Origin: Sulfurisphaera ohwakuensis
GTDB lineage: Archaea; Thermoproteota; Thermoprotei_A; Sulfolobales; Sulfolobaceae
Assembly: GCF_009729055.1 (NCBI RefSeq)
Contig: NZ_CP045484.1
Coordinates: forward strand, 1,860,001-1,924,000
Length of the DNA stretch: 64,000 nucleotides
Direction: 5' to 3'
The notes under the pieces are model-generated. The model saw only the letters and a program-made list of their open reading frames with translations, was not told the origin of the DNA and searched no databases. The position numbers were made by a program, and so were the translations under genes. This document shows, piece by piece, positions 17,575 to 27,835 of this stretch (position 1 is its first letter; the number at the start of each line of letters is the position of its first letter).

Positions 17575-18093
17575 ATGCTAGTTGAAATTCACCTTAACCT
17601 TTTAGAGTTTAAAAATTCCATTTCCAATTATATTCTAGAGACTGAAGAAAATGGATGGAACAAAATTAGAGGTTTCGAGGGTGAGTATTACTATAAAGAA
17701 TTTAATGGATATGCTATTTTAGTTTCCACTAATTTTCCTCTTGAAAAGGGATATATTTTCGAGAATTTAAAGGTTAATAAGCTTAGGGAAATTCTTGATC
17801 AACCTGGAAAAGTTAAGTATTATTTAACGTTAGATATTTCTGATAAAGCACTAAGTACTACTGAGGAGGATTGTTTTGATACTTTCCCTGGCATAGACGT
17901 TGTTAACGGTATGTTAAAGGATTTTCAGTTCTTTAGAGACGAATGCTGTGTAAGAATAATTACAGAAATGGATTCTATTGATGATTTTCCTAGTGCATTA
18001 AATAGGATAATTAATGGATTCCAACTTTATTACTCAATAGTTAACCTTCAGGAACAAGTAGCTATAAATTACGTTAAGAACTATATTAAGTGA
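17575..18093 (+). CDS. Hypothetical protein
   Basis: A 172-residue mixed alpha/beta protein with no recognised family. It has no membrane segment or signal. A cluster of acidic residues and two adjacent cysteines (RDECCVR, about residues 120-126) plus one in EEDCFDTFPG are its only notable features. The ATG at 17575 lies in AT-rich DNA with TATA-like TTTATGAG upstream. It is a single gene between an MFS gene and a 520-nt gap before doxD. Confidence 0.5.
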   Translation: MLVEIHLNLLEFKNSISNYILETEENGWNKIRGFEGEYYYKEFNGYAILVSTNFPLEKGYIFENLKVNKLREILDQPGKVKYYLTLDISDKALSTTEEDCFDTFPGIDVVNGMLKDFQFFRDECCVRIITEMDSIDDFPSALNRIINGFQLYYSIVNLQEQVAINYVKNYIK

Positions 18094-18616
18094 GGAATAC
18101 TTACATGCCAGATCTCTAACAAACCTAAAGTAGTAATTTAAGGATCTTCTCACTTAATCAAAAACCAAGAGATATTTATTCATAAGTAAGTGAAATTTTC
18201 GTTTATTATTCTGTGTTTATTTCTAGGTTATTCTTAGTTATCTCAGATACAAAAGATTCTCCAGTTAATACTTATAGAAAAATTGTTACATTTGTGCATT
18301 ATGTTAAAAATGTATAATAAAGATCAGTTTACTAATTGAAAATTCTTTCCTAGTAAGTGCTAAGACTAAGAAAATAAATTAAAAATTATTAATTAAAGAA
18401 CAAATATTATTTTTTACGGTAACGAAATTTTCTAAAATATTATTCAGTAATTTTTACTCAATGAAGTGGAACTAAGTTGGTATTAATACTCTTTTTTACA
18501 TATATGTGCATATTTATTTTTGTGAATATAAAAAATAGAAAGTATGTTATAAGATTAAACTTTTGAGAAGAAAAACTTTTTAATAACAAAGTTAAATAAT
18601 CATTTTGGGAATTGAA
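18094..18616. other. Intergenic region upstream of doxD
   Basis: This 520-nt gap is extremely AT-rich with no convincing reading frame or RNA fold. It ends in the doxD promoter. Its length compared with other gaps leaves room for upstream regulation, but no repeated operator was seen. Confidence 0.5.
18576..18585 (+). promoter_or_regulatory. TATA box of doxDA
   Basis: CTTTTTAATA lies about 32-41 nt upstream of the ATG at 18617. This fits a leader of roughly 10 nt and supports that start over the in-frame TTG at 18605. Confidence 0.55.
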
Positions 18617-19159
18617 ATGTCAAAGATAAACTTCAATGAAGGAAATGCAACAAGGCTAGAGTATATATGGCCTATAAGGTTTGCTGTAGGATGGATGTTT
18701 TTAGATGGTGGTTTAAGAAAAGCAGTATTAAAGCCAGCTAAACTAGACCCTAATTCTCCTTCATTTGTTGGAGGAAAACTAGTTAACTTCTTACCCCATG
18801 CAGGACCATTTAAACCATTTTTACTAATGACTTTAGAGAATCACGCATTAAATGTAACTTTCTTAACAATATTCAGTTACATAGAGATTCTAGCTGGTCT
18901 ATTCTTAGTTATAGGACTTTTGACGAGACTAGCTGCCTTTGGTGCAGCTGTAATGGCTATTGGTATGGCTCCAGCTTACTGGTTAGGTTCAACATGTGAG
19001 GATGAGTGGCAAATTGGTTCATTACTAACTGCTGGAGCTATAGTAGTTATGTTAACTGGTGCTGGTAGGGTTTGGGGATTGGATTATTTCCTCTACAAGA
19101 AGTTTGGTGATAGAGGTATTGCTAATGTTCCAATATTAAAGTGGATTAAATTGTGGTGA
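18617..19159 (+). CDS. doxD: Thiosulfate:quinone oxidoreductase subunit DoxD
   Basis: A 180-residue membrane protein starting [21 protein letters not shown]. DoxD is the large, quinone-facing subunit of the thiosulfate:quinone oxidoreductase known from Acidianus ambivalens; it oxidises thiosulfate to tetrathionate and reduces caldariella quinone. Four hydrophobic segments are visible, with the family signature [14 protein letters not shown] near residues 21-34 and LEILAGL-like text ([20 protein letters not shown]) in segment 2. The following doxA gene starts 5 nt after the stop. The separate doxD and doxA genes match the Acidianus arrangement rather than a fused form. Confidence 0.92.
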   Translation: MSKINFNEGNATRLEYIWPIRFAVGWMFLDGGLRKAVLKPAKLDPNSPSFVGGKLVNFLPHAGPFKPFLLMTLENHALNVTFLTIFSYIEILAGLFLVIGLLTRLAAFGAAVMAIGMAPAYWLGSTCEDEWQIGSLLTAGAIVVMLTGAGRVWGLDYFLYKKFGDRGIANVPILKWIKLW

Positions 19160-19164
19160 GAAAA

Positions 19165-19671
19165 ATGAACAAAGTAGCAATTGTAGGAATTATTTTTGCA
19201 TTATTCACTGTAGGCTGGATTTTAGGTACTGGCCAATGGGCATATGGTAATGTTGTAGGACCATTATTCAATAATTCAAAACTACCAAAGCTTAATGTTA
19301 CCTATATTACTGCATATAATACTCCGCAAGGCTTATGCTTGATCATGAATATTACTGATATTGATGGTCCTGATGCATACCCAGCATCTGCTCCTCTAAT
19401 GGAAATATCTAATGGAACATGGCACATTTTCCTAAACTCTTCACAGATTGCTAATGATACAGTAAAGATAATTCAAGCACCATGGAATGCAAATAAGAAG
19501 GATTCTGTTAATTGGTACTCAGGATTTATAGTTGTTTTAGGAAGTGAAGGACAATTCCATCTGCTAATAAAGGGATTACATTTATCTCCAGGTAAGTATG
19601 AAGTAAAGCTGTATACTCCAGCAATAAGTTCAAGCAGGCAAGCGATTGCTTACTTCACGATAAGTAGTTGA
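19165..19671 (+). CDS. doxA: Thiosulfate:quinone oxidoreductase subunit DoxA
   Basis: A 168-residue small subunit of TQO. It has one N-terminal hydrophobic segment (about residues 5-22) that anchors or exports it and a large extracellular beta-rich domain with Asn-x-Thr/Ser sites (for example NVTY, NITD, NGTW), consistent with the glycosylated subunit described in Acidianus. The ATG at 19165 follows GGTGAG by 4 nt; an in-frame GTG at 19153 overlaps doxD and is less likely. It is co-transcribed with doxD. T-rich DNA follows the stop. Confidence 0.9.
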   Translation: MNKVAIVGIIFALFTVGWILGTGQWAYGNVVGPLFNNSKLPKLNVTYITAYNTPQGLCLIMNITDIDGPDAYPASAPLMEISNGTWHIFLNSSQIANDTVKIIQAPWNANKKDSVNWYSGFIVVLGSEGQFHLLIKGLHLSPGKYEVKLYTPAISSSRQAIAYFTISS

Positions 19672-19706
19672 AGATAGTTTAAATTTTTCTTTTTGTATTT
19701 TCTTTT

Positions 19707-21101
19707 ATGGAAAATTATTCTAAGGAGATACGCGAGAGGGCTTCTCAAATTTATTCAGATGGAGGTATTTTAGGTTTATTAAAGCGAGGCAATAAGTTAA
19801 TTGGAATTGTAAAAGATATTGATATTTATAGGGTTGAATACGATCTGTCACTAAATAAAGGAAAATGTGAGTGCAGACTTGGAGAAAACTGTGAACATAT
19901 TTATGCGATTAAGATGAGCTATGAAAAAGGTGAATATATAGATTTTGATAGCTTAGAAAATAAGATTATAGGACTTAATAAAAGAGAACTTCTTGGAATT
20001 TTAGTTACTTTAATAGAAAAATTCCCCATGATTGCTAATTATATCTATCCTATTGAGAATGCTAAATATTCCTTAGAGAGATATATAAATCTGATAAAGC
20101 AAAATCCTGGGGAAAATATAGTTAACTCATTTACTGATTTTCTTATAAATAATAGAGAAAAAATTAATAAAGATGATATTTTTATTATTCTCGATACTAT
20201 TGCATCTTGTAAAAGTAAATGCTTCTATAATTTTATCACAGAAAAACCATATGATGAGAATTTAATGAAAACTTTAGCTAATATATTATTAGAGAAAGAA
20301 GTTAAAGAGGATGATATCAAAAAATTGGAGAAAATTATTGGAAAGGATAAATACGGTAACCTTGATACTTTTGTTTTAACTTTACTCGATAACGAGGATA
20401 TAAGGAAATTAATGGATATTAGAATTTATCTAAATGCTTTAATTAGAAGAGGCGATAAGGATAAAATATTAAAATTACTTCAAACTGATGTAATTTCTAA
20501 GGAAGAGAAATTTAATATTCTACTTCAAACTGATGAGAAAGAGGCTTTAGAATTCGCAAAAATCAATATGCTTTACTCAAGCCTCTTCAATTATTATTAT
20601 AACTTAGGTGAATTTTCACAAGCATTAGAAAATTTAAAGAAAATGATAGAGCTTAAAGATATTATTGGTATAAGTAATCATAAAGATAAAATATTGCCTC
20701 TTATAAAAGGCAATCCTGATCTAGTTAAGTCGTTATATGAATTATCTAAGGATAATGTAATCCTCTACCCTCTTCTTATCAACCTATATGATGTAGCATC
20801 TGGTTCTTTAAAATATGACATTGCAGTTACAGTAATGGATAAGTTTCTTTCCTTAAAAGATTTCTGCCCAGATGTAATAAGGATAGTAGGAGAACAAAGA
20901 AAGGAAAAGTTAAGCTATATTGTGCAACATTTAACTGAAGAACTTGTGGAAAGGAAGAGATATGAAGACGTAATACAATGTCTAAAAGTTGCTAGAAAAT
21001 ATATGATGATTGAAGATTTCAATAATTTATTATCACAAATAAAAGAGAATTACAAAAGAAAGAGACAACTAGTTAGTCTTATAAATAAATATTTATCATA
21101 A
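19707..21101 (+). CDS. SWIM zinc-finger protein with helical repeats
   Basis: A 464-residue protein. Residues 48-62 carry a SWIM zinc-binding motif, CxC...CxH (KCECRLGENCEHIYA). The remaining 400 residues are helical, with TPR-like pairs (for example LGEFSQALENLKKMIEL), and end in a lysine/arginine-rich region. SWIM domains bind nucleic acid or protein in SWI2/SNF2 and MuDR-related proteins; a stand-alone SWIM plus helical repeats has no assigned role. A TATA-like TTTAAATTT about 22-31 nt upstream of the ATG suggests a leaderless mRNA separate from doxDA. It could be a regulator or scaffold. Confidence 0.6.
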   Translation: MENYSKEIRERASQIYSDGGILGLLKRGNKLIGIVKDIDIYRVEYDLSLNKGKCECRLGENCEHIYAIKMSYEKGEYIDFDSLENKIIGLNKRELLGILVTLIEKFPMIANYIYPIENAKYSLERYINLIKQNPGENIVNSFTDFLINNREKINKDDIFIILDTIASCKSKCFYNFITEKPYDENLMKTLANILLEKEVKEDDIKKLEKIIGKDKYGNLDTFVLTLLDNEDIRKLMDIRIYLNALIRRGDKDKILKLLQTDVISKEEKFNILLQTDEKEALEFAKINMLYSSLFNYYYNLGEFSQALENLKKMIELKDIIGISNHKDKILPLIKGNPDLVKSLYELSKDNVILYPLLINLYDVASGSLKYDIAVTVMDKFLSLKDFCPDVIRIVGEQRKEKLSYIVQHLTEELVERKRYEDVIQCLKVARKYMMIEDFNNLLSQIKENYKRKRQLVSLINKYLS

Positions 21102-21280
21102 TACTTCCTACTTTATTTAAGATTATTTTTATTTGGATGGTTAAATAGTTTAAAAATTTGTACTTAAAAAGTGTGTTTATAGGTAAATAATTTAAGATTA
21201 TAGATTTATTTCAGGGATTTCAAAAAGGACTTTAAAACAGTTAATTTTATTTTTCGTGTATTGGGGGTTCATATGAAGAA

Positions 21281-22873
21281 ATGTCCCAAGAGAAAAGATC
21301 TCTATTCTTAAGAGAGAGTTCTGGTCTAGTAAGAGAAGTTAGCCCCTGGGCATCAATGTCAGCAACTTTCGGATTAGTAACCGGTGGTGTACCAATTCTT
21401 ATAATTTCATGGCTTTTCACAGCACCGGGGGCAAATTGGGTGCTAGCCTTCTTACTAGCTTTACCCCCAACTTTAGGAATGGCATTTCTTTTTTATATAG
21501 CTGGAGTTTCAATGCCTAGAGCTGGAGGAGACTATGTTTTTAACAGTAGGGCAGTCCATCCAGTAGTAGGTTTTGTAAATTATTGGGGTTTATTTATAGG
21601 TTTTGCACTTTCTTTAGGGTATTATAGTTACTTAGCCGCACAATGGTTCGCATATTTATTCTCTGGTATTGGATTAGCTTACAGTAATCAATACTTTCTA
21701 AATATAGGCAATTTCTTAGGATCTACTGAAGCTGAGGTAATTTTAGGAACAATTGTAGTCATAATTTCAACAGCTTTAGCTATGATACCTAGATTCCAAT
21801 GGAAGTTTGTGCTGTGGGGAGGTATAATTTCCCTTTTATCTAGTATAATAATGTTTGTTGCATTAGCTCAAATAAGTCCATCTCAATTTGCACTAGCCCT
21901 AAGTAAGAATGTTGGGATACCAAATGCTTATAGTGAAGTTATTCAAGACGCGGAAAGTAATGGATTAACATTTTATCCGACTTTATATGCGTCATTTTTA
22001 GCATTACCAGTAATTTGGTACTATTATACATGGTACAATTTACCAGCTTCATGGTCCGGAGAAATGAAAAGACCGAAAATGAATGTGCTTTATTCAATAA
22101 TTCTAGCAATACTGATAATATCAGTATATTATATTTTAATAGTATACTTTAGCGAGAAAGCTTTTGGTGCATCTTTCCTTACATCATGGAGTTATATATC
22201 ATACAATGGTATTAATGACACTGTTTATAACACTCTAAGTAATATAGGAGATTTTATACCATACTTCGCATTTATTGTAAATCACAGTTTAGCGCTATTC
22301 ATTATTATGTTTATTGCATTATGGCTACCAAACTTTTATAGTAACCCACCATTAGTTGTAGCATTAGTAAGATATCTATTCGCATGGTCTTTTGATAGGG
22401 TTATGCCGTCATGGTTAGCTGATGTTAATGATAGATTTAAGTCGCCATTAAAAGCTACAATATTAGTTGGTATTTTAGGTGAAATTGGAGTATTACTTTA
22501 TGCGTTTAACACTCCAGTAGCTATTGTAGATACTACTGTAGTATTTGAAATAGGATATGCAATTTTCGCAATATCTACTGCGTTAATGCCATTTGTAAGA
22601 AAAGATCTCTATAAAAGAGCTGTTCAGCATAAATGGAACATTGCTGGAATTCCAGTTATATCAATAATTGGATTTGCCGTTTTCGGCTTTCTGATGTGGG
22701 TGCTAGCCCTCACTTGGAATAACCCAGTGTTACTACCAGTGAATTTTGTAACTATCCTATCTCTAGGAATAATATATGGAGCCGGAGTCTTAATATATGT
22801 TACAGGTTATCTACTGAATAGAAGAAATGGAATAGACCTAAACTTGTTATTTAATGAGGTTCCACCAGAATAA
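21281..22873 (+). CDS. APC-superfamily amino acid permease
   Basis: A 530-residue transporter with about 12 membrane segments. The first segment contains [15 protein letters not shown], similar to the unwound glycine motif of APC carriers; [17 protein letters not shown] after segment 2 is the characteristic P-R-x-G-G-x-Y signature. It is followed by a further membrane iron-sulfur gene 33 nt downstream on the same strand, so the two may share a transcript. Amino acid or polyamine uptake is the family role; the substrate cannot be read from the sequence. Confidence 0.85.
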   Translation: MSQEKRSLFLRESSGLVREVSPWASMSATFGLVTGGVPILIISWLFTAPGANWVLAFLLALPPTLGMAFLFYIAGVSMPRAGGDYVFNSRAVHPVVGFVNYWGLFIGFALSLGYYSYLAAQWFAYLFSGIGLAYSNQYFLNIGNFLGSTEAEVILGTIVVIISTALAMIPRFQWKFVLWGGIISLLSSIIMFVALAQISPSQFALALSKNVGIPNAYSEVIQDAESNGLTFYPTLYASFLALPVIWYYYTWYNLPASWSGEMKRPKMNVLYSIILAILIISVYYILIVYFSEKAFGASFLTSWSYISYNGINDTVYNTLSNIGDFIPYFAFIVNHSLALFIIMFIALWLPNFYSNPPLVVALVRYLFAWSFDRVMPSWLADVNDRFKSPLKATILVGILGEIGVLLYAFNTPVAIVDTTVVFEIGYAIFAISTALMPFVRKDLYKRAVQHKWNIAGIPVISIIGFAVFGFLMWVLALTWNNPVLLPVNFVTILSLGIIYGAGVLIYVTGYLLNRRNGIDLNLLFNEVPPE

Positions 22874-22905
22874 TTTTTTTATATTTTATTTCATTATTTT
22901 AATAC

Positions 22906-24768
22906 ATGAATTTACTGATTTTATTTTCAATTGCAATTTCCATGTTATTAGTTATGTTCTATGTTATCTATGAAGTAAAGAATTGGAGGAGTGATAGGAG
23001 AGTTTTAGTTGCTATCTATGTAGAAGGTATGATGCTAGTAATGAATTTAGGGGCTTATCTTTATCTTTTACTTCACGACCTCTTTCTGTTTCTTGTAATA
23101 AATGGAGCTTATATGATATTTGGCCTTTATGCTATCCTTAATATCAAATCTATATCAAGAAGTATAGTATACATACTATTTTCCTCATTTATGATTATTT
23201 CTGAAGTATTTATGGGTTCGCTTTTCTACATTCTTCAAACGGATATGCCGGCTAACCTTGATTCCTCTGTAGAAAATCCATGGTTTGTCACAGTTATGGT
23301 TGCTGAAATGATTTTTACATTAATGGTATCTTTTAAGAGACTTGATAAGACATTAAGAAATTATCTTATAAGCTTACTTCTATTAATGCCTTGGTTTCCT
23401 GTGATTTTCTCTAACTACGCCTTCTTATTCTCTTCAATAATAATGATAGGTGCTACTATATTAGTTTATGAGACTCTGTATAATCAGAGATTAAGAGCTA
23501 CTCAAGAGACCTTTACCACAATAGAATTAATGAGTATATTTACCCTTATGATGATAGGAGGATTTATCTATTTTCTAACATTTTCTCTTACTGTTTACGA
23601 CGTTTCAATGCTAATTGCAATGGTTTGGTTTATTTATAGGACTGTTGTAGGACCCAATCCGAGAAAAGGAAATTATCTGAAAGATGCAAAGATTGCATTC
23701 TTGATAATTTTTCTTACATTTATCATGGAATTCTTCATGGGAGGTGTTTTAGATTTCGTTATGGGGATATTCTCTCCAGGCATTAAAGGCTTTATTTCCT
23801 CACTTAGTCTACCATGGACAGGAAATATATTATGGGATGGTATTGACATAATAGGCAGTATACTAGGGAGTACTTGGTTCTTAATAATGATGGGAATAGA
23901 AATGGGATTCTTAGCATTTAAGAAAATGCTAGAGATCGGAGTAAGAGAAGTTAAGATAAGAATGGCTTTAATGATATTAGCCTATGCAATTTATTCAATA
24001 TATATACCTAGTTTCTCCCCCTTATCATCCTCATTACCATTTATACCATATATGTGGAGCATGGGTATTGGAACTTTATCACCAGTGAGTAACTCTATCT
24101 TATTAGGTTTAATAGGAACTTACATTATTTACGCAATTCTTTCATTCCTATTTGGCTCGAGAAATTTGTGCGCTGTGACGTGTACAGCCCCAATGATGTA
24201 TCAGGGAAACTTCTATGACTCCTTAAAGGTTTATAATAGGACATCTAAGGTTGGTAGAAAGTTATTAACCAGTAAGAGTAAATATTACAGACCCATAGCT
24301 TTATCAGTCTCAATTTTTGTTCTAATTGCAGCAGTAATATCTTACTTAAATAGCCTAGGAATAATCTCTTTTACAATTTTCAATACTGATATTACTATTT
24401 TAATTTATTTCATTTGGTTCGACATTATTTGGTATTTGATATTCATCTCAATACCCTTCTTAGGTACCTTTGCATGTGTAACTTCAGGCTATTGTTATTG
24501 GGGAGTTTTCAACCAAGCAATAAGCAGAATAGGGCTCTTTAGACTTAAAGTTAAGAACCCACAGCAATGTATAGAATGCAAGACTGTTGACTGTGCAAAT
24601 GCTTGTCCAGTAGGTTTGACTGATATGAGAGGCGAGTTTATTAAAAAAGGTGAGTTCAGGTCAATAAAGTGTGTTGGAATTGGAGAGTGTATTGATGCGT
24701 GTCCATATGATAATATATTTATTTATGATGTGAGAAATTGGATAAAAGAGAGATTTAGAGGGAAGTAA
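22906..24768 (+). CDS. Large membrane protein with duplicated unit and NapH-like ferredoxin end
   Basis: A 620-residue protein with about 14 membrane segments. Residues 1-190 and 200-400 look like two copies of one unit: each has a membrane E-x-F-M-G motif (E100-MG103-104; E275-MG278-279) followed by an E-M pair in the next helix (E134, E332) and a basic helix end (SFKRLDK, AFKKMLE). From about residue 415 it becomes NapH-like: LCAVTC, then CVTSGYCYWG, and a cytosolic ferredoxin domain with CIECKTVDCANACP and CVGIGECIDACP. Two [4Fe-4S] clusters are expected. A role in electron transfer to or from quinone is inferred. The next gene encodes one more copy of the unit. Confidence 0.65.
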   Translation: MNLLILFSIAISMLLVMFYVIYEVKNWRSDRRVLVAIYVEGMMLVMNLGAYLYLLLHDLFLFLVINGAYMIFGLYAILNIKSISRSIVYILFSSFMIISEVFMGSLFYILQTDMPANLDSSVENPWFVTVMVAEMIFTLMVSFKRLDKTLRNYLISLLLLMPWFPVIFSNYAFLFSSIIMIGATILVYETLYNQRLRATQETFTTIELMSIFTLMMIGGFIYFLTFSLTVYDVSMLIAMVWFIYRTVVGPNPRKGNYLKDAKIAFLIIFLTFIMEFFMGGVLDFVMGIFSPGIKGFISSLSLPWTGNILWDGIDIIGSILGSTWFLIMMGIEMGFLAFKKMLEIGVREVKIRMALMILAYAIYSIYIPSFSPLSSSLPFIPYMWSMGIGTLSPVSNSILLGLIGTYIIYAILSFLFGSRNLCAVTCTAPMMYQGNFYDSLKVYNRTSKVGRKLLTSKSKYYRPIALSVSIFVLIAAVISYLNSLGIISFTIFNTDITILIYFIWFDIIWYLIFISIPFLGTFACVTSGYCYWGVFNQAISRIGLFRLKVKNPQQCIECKTVDCANACPVGLTDMRGEFIKKGEFRSIKCVGIGECIDACPYDNIFIYDVRNWIKERFRGK

Positions 24769-24811
24769 GATTTTTCCTCTAATATTCACCCTTTCCATAA
24801 TAGCTAGTGTG

Positions 24812-25537
24812 ATGGTTGCTATAATAGTTTATACTCTTTATTCTGTTTCCTATAAAATAAAAACTTGGATCGGTTTATTCTTTGCCTTTTTTGTATTAAT
24901 AATGATGATCACAATGTTTATTGGAGCAATAGCTTATTTACTTTCACCTTCTAACATCTCATTAGCTGAGGCAATTATCGTAAATAATGCTTCTATGCTT
25001 ATCCTTCTAGTTTACCTATTTATGAATGCAAAAAAACTAGCTTCCAATAGAGATTTTTCTAAGACTCACATATTTTCCCTTTCAATTCTTACAGTATTAA
25101 ACGAGATACTCATGGGAGGAACATTTAGTTTAGCTTATTTTGGTATAAAATACTTTTTAACTTTTTATTCAGCGTTTTTAACTACCCTAAATTCATATTG
25201 GTTTTTCTATCCAATGATGGCTGAAATGCTAGCCTTGTATTTAATTGATTATTTAAAAACAAGAGCAAATAAAGAGTTGTTTGCTTTAATTGGTATAACA
25301 ACATTTCCTCCAACTATACTTAATTTTTCTCAGTGGATATACTCTAGTATATTTATTGACGTCATCCTTTCCTTAATAGGTATAATTAATTCAAAAGGCT
25401 TATGGAGATATCTCTACATAATAACTGCAATAAGTGTTGTATCAACTTTGTTTATACCAACCTTCTTTGATATCATAATTATTATAGACATGATATTATA
25501 CTATGTGTATCTACTGAATAGGAGTAAGGTATCTTAA
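24812..25537 (+). CDS. Single-unit membrane paralogue of the upstream iron-sulfur protein
   Basis: A 241-residue protein with seven or so membrane segments and no cysteine motif. It repeats the unit found twice in the preceding gene: NEILMGGTF (E98, MG101-102) matches SEVFMGSLF and MEFFMGGVL, and YPMMAEML (E138) matches TVMVAEMI and LIMMGIEM; the spacing is similar. A GTG three bases earlier is an alternative start. The gene follows the iron-sulfur gene by 43 nt and ends with a 27-nt overlap with the antiporter on the other strand. It probably forms a complex with the upstream product. Confidence 0.6.
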   Translation: MVAIIVYTLYSVSYKIKTWIGLFFAFFVLIMMITMFIGAIAYLLSPSNISLAEAIIVNNASMLILLVYLFMNAKKLASNRDFSKTHIFSLSILTVLNEILMGGTFSLAYFGIKYFLTFYSAFLTTLNSYWFFYPMMAEMLALYLIDYLKTRANKELFALIGITTFPPTILNFSQWIYSSIFIDVILSLIGIINSKGLWRYLYIITAISVVSTLFIPTFFDIIIIIDMILYYVYLLNRSKVS

Positions 25538-27013
25538 CAACTCCCTTTCATAAACCACACTCAATAGTCTCCCGTCATCATCAACAATGACAACTACGGG
25601 TTCTTCAGTTTCTCTAAAAACTCTTAAAACATCTATTACTTTGCTTTTCTTTTCTAGTATTTTGACCTCATTCTTGTAAATATCGCAAACTTTTAGAATT
25701 TCATAGTCACTTGGATCAATTTCCAGTAGCTGACTTACTGAGACATAGCCTAAAGGTCTAAAATTCTCGTCAACAACTACTATAGCTCTATAACCTCTTT
25801 CATTAATTATTCCTATTGCTTCCCTTAATGTTTGGTAGCAATTTACAACAGTTTGATTTTTAATAATGTTTAACACAGGTTGTTGAAGATTGATTTTATT
25901 TTCTTGAATTTTCGGCTTTCCAAATTTCATTCTAAATAAAATGGGTAAGACTAGGCTGGAAAATGCTATTGCTAAGGATGAGAAAGAGTACTGATATGGT
26001 GTTATTAAATTAGAGGTAAGAGCAGAGATTAATAACGAAACGTCTACTCCGCCTTTCATTGAAGTTCCAAGCCCGTTTATCAACGGATCTATTCCTTGAA
26101 TTTTCGCTGAAATAAGTCCAGCAAAGAATTTAGAACCTATAGTCACGAGAAAAGTAATTAAAGAAAGCAAAAGTAATGTTGGAGAAATTTTTACGAAGTA
26201 TAAGCCTATACTTACGAAAAATAAGGGTTCAAAGAAACCATATGTAAAGGCCCGCAATCTCTCTATTAAGTACGGCCTATCCTTTAGGTAGTCTCTCAGC
26301 AAGAAACCTAAAAATAACGCTGTAATAGCAGAGTTGAAGCTAAATACTTCTGCTACATAACCTATAATAAATATAACAGATACTATTGTAGCAAATTCTA
26401 TTTCTCTGACCTTTACGTAACCCTCAATTAATTCTAATAGTTTAGCAATCTTACCACCTCCTAGGAATATAAAAAGTACAACAAGTAATATGCTGATTAT
26501 ATCTAATAATTGAAATTTTGAAAATATTGCAAAAAGAACAACTGCAACTATTTCATTTAAAACTGATTGGTAAAACAATGCTAACCCTATTTTTTGTTTG
26601 GATATTCCTAGATCTATCAATAATCTAGTTAAAGGACCAGCACTAGTCATAGCTAAAGGAATTACTAAGAGTAATGAAAAAATTCTAAAATACAAAAGTA
26701 AAATACTTATTACTAATATTGGTAATGATAACTCAATAAGAAAAGAAAAATAATCTTTACTCTCGACTTTTAATTTTTCACCTAATTCTTCTGCTCCAGC
26801 TAAAAAGAGAAGAAACACTATACCTAGTGACGTTATAAAAGAGATTATAATATTAATTTTAACTAAATTAAGCACTCCTGGACCGAGTAGGACTCCTACA
26901 ATTATAGGACCTATGAATCTAACCAGATTAAGTCTACTAAATGCTTCTTCAGCTAATTTGGCTGATATTAACATAATTCCTAAATATAATAAACTATCTA
27001 CTAGGAGAGACAC
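25511..27013 (-). CDS. CPA2-type cation/proton antiporter with CBS pair (KefB-like)
   Basis: A 500-residue protein with a CPA2 antiporter domain (about residues 1-360, 11-13 membrane segments) and two CBS domains at the end (about 375-500). Family signatures include the GPIIVGVLLGPGVL segment near residue 35 and the GMKGGVDVSL-type stretch near 315. The CBS pair likely binds an adenine nucleotide and controls transport. It would exchange Na+ or K+ for H+ across the membrane, relevant at acid pH. It is encoded alone, convergent with the membrane paralogue by 27 nt, and divergent from the START-like gene. Confidence 0.85.
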   Translation of the reverse strand: MSLLVDSLLYLGIMLISAKLAEEAFSRLNLVRFIGPIIVGVLLGPGVLNLVKINIIISFITSLGIVFLLFLAGAEELGEKLKVESKDYFSFLIELSLPILVISILLLYFRIFSLLLVIPLAMTSAGPLTRLLIDLGISKQKIGLALFYQSVLNEIVAVVLFAIFSKFQLLDIISILLVVLFIFLGGGKIAKLLELIEGYVKVREIEFATIVSVIFIIGYVAEVFSFNSAITALFLGFLLRDYLKDRPYLIERLRAFTYGFFEPLFFVSIGLYFVKISPTLLLLSLITFLVTIGSKFFAGLISAKIQGIDPLINGLGTSMKGGVDVSLLISALTSNLITPYQYSFSSLAIAFSSLVLPILFRMKFGKPKIQENKINLQQPVLNIIKNQTVVNCYQTLREAIGIINERGYRAIVVVDENFRPLGYVSVSQLLEIDPSDYEILKVCDIYKNEVKILEKKSKVIDVLRVFRETEEPVVVIVDDDGRLLSVVYERELLRYLTPIQ

Positions 27014-27133
27014 GATAAGGTATTTCCATTGCTAGTTAAAACATTATCTGTTATTTTTAACATAGTTTAATTTAGGACTCTATTAATAATTATAATACTT
27101 ATTTATTTACTTGATAATAGTTTAGCTATATAT

Positions 27134-27835
27134 ATGGAATTAGAATATAATTTCGAAACGAATGCTCCTAAAGATGTTATTTTAGAATACATTTCAAACC
27201 CAGAAAATTTATTGAAATACGTTCCTGCGTTTAAAAGTCTAAAGAGAATTGATGAGGATAAATGGGAGTTGGAGGTTAAATGGTTATTTACAATTAAACT
27301 TAAAGTGAAAAGAATTATTGGAACAGATGAAGTTACATATACTATTGAGAAAACTGAAGGATTAATAAAAATATCATCATCCCTAAGATATGTGATTTTA
27401 ACTCCTAAAAATAGGAATGCTATACTTAAGATTATATTCTCTTATGAAGGACCGTTTGAAAATATAGCTAAGAAACAAACTGAGGAATATTATAGAAGAG
27501 GAGTTGAGATATTTAAACAAGACCTTTATAGACTAGAGGGAAATCATTTAAATACACAGAGAATTTCAGCTAAATTTGATATATTAAATATGAGAACTAT
27601 ACTTGCAAAAGAAATAAAAAAGAGTGAAATTGAAGATATTTTAACTAGAGCTATGATAGAAAGTGTGAACTCAAAAGTATTAGTAATATTAAGTGATGAC
27701 AAAACAATTGTTGAACTTATATTTGAAAACGGATCTTTAGAAGATTCAAAAGGTGACATAAACAATTTAGGAGAAAACATTAAGGTTTTAGTGAAAAGCT
27801 CTCAAATTATAGAAACCAAAAATAGAACCTCATAA
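27134..27835 (+). CDS. DUF3211 / START-like (SRPBCC) lipid-binding-fold protein
   Basis: A 233-residue protein whose first 140 residues follow the SRPBCC/START pattern: NAPKDVILEYISNPENLLKYVP, then alternating strands and a long C-terminal helix (about 110-135). I recognise this as DUF3211, a Sulfolobales family with a START-type structure known from Sulfurisphaera tokodaii. The C-terminal 90 residues are a second domain of unknown role. It should bind a hydrophobic ligand in the cytoplasm. It is divergent from the antiporter and its stop overlaps the 49-residue gene on the other strand by 6 nt. Confidence 0.65.
   Translation: MELEYNFETNAPKDVILEYISNPENLLKYVPAFKSLKRIDEDKWELEVKWLFTIKLKVKRIIGTDEVTYTIEKTEGLIKISSSLRYVILTPKNRNAILKIIFSYEGPFENIAKKQTEEYYRRGVEIFKQDLYRLEGNHLNTQRISAKFDILNMRTILAKEIKKSEIEDILTRAMIESVNSKVLVILSDDKTIVELIFENGSLEDSKGDINNLGENIKVLVKSSQIIETKNRTS

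Noticed and set aside
18094..18604. A hidden gene or RNA before doxD
   Set aside because: All frames are short and stop-rich, base composition is uniformly AT-rich, and no stable fold was seen.
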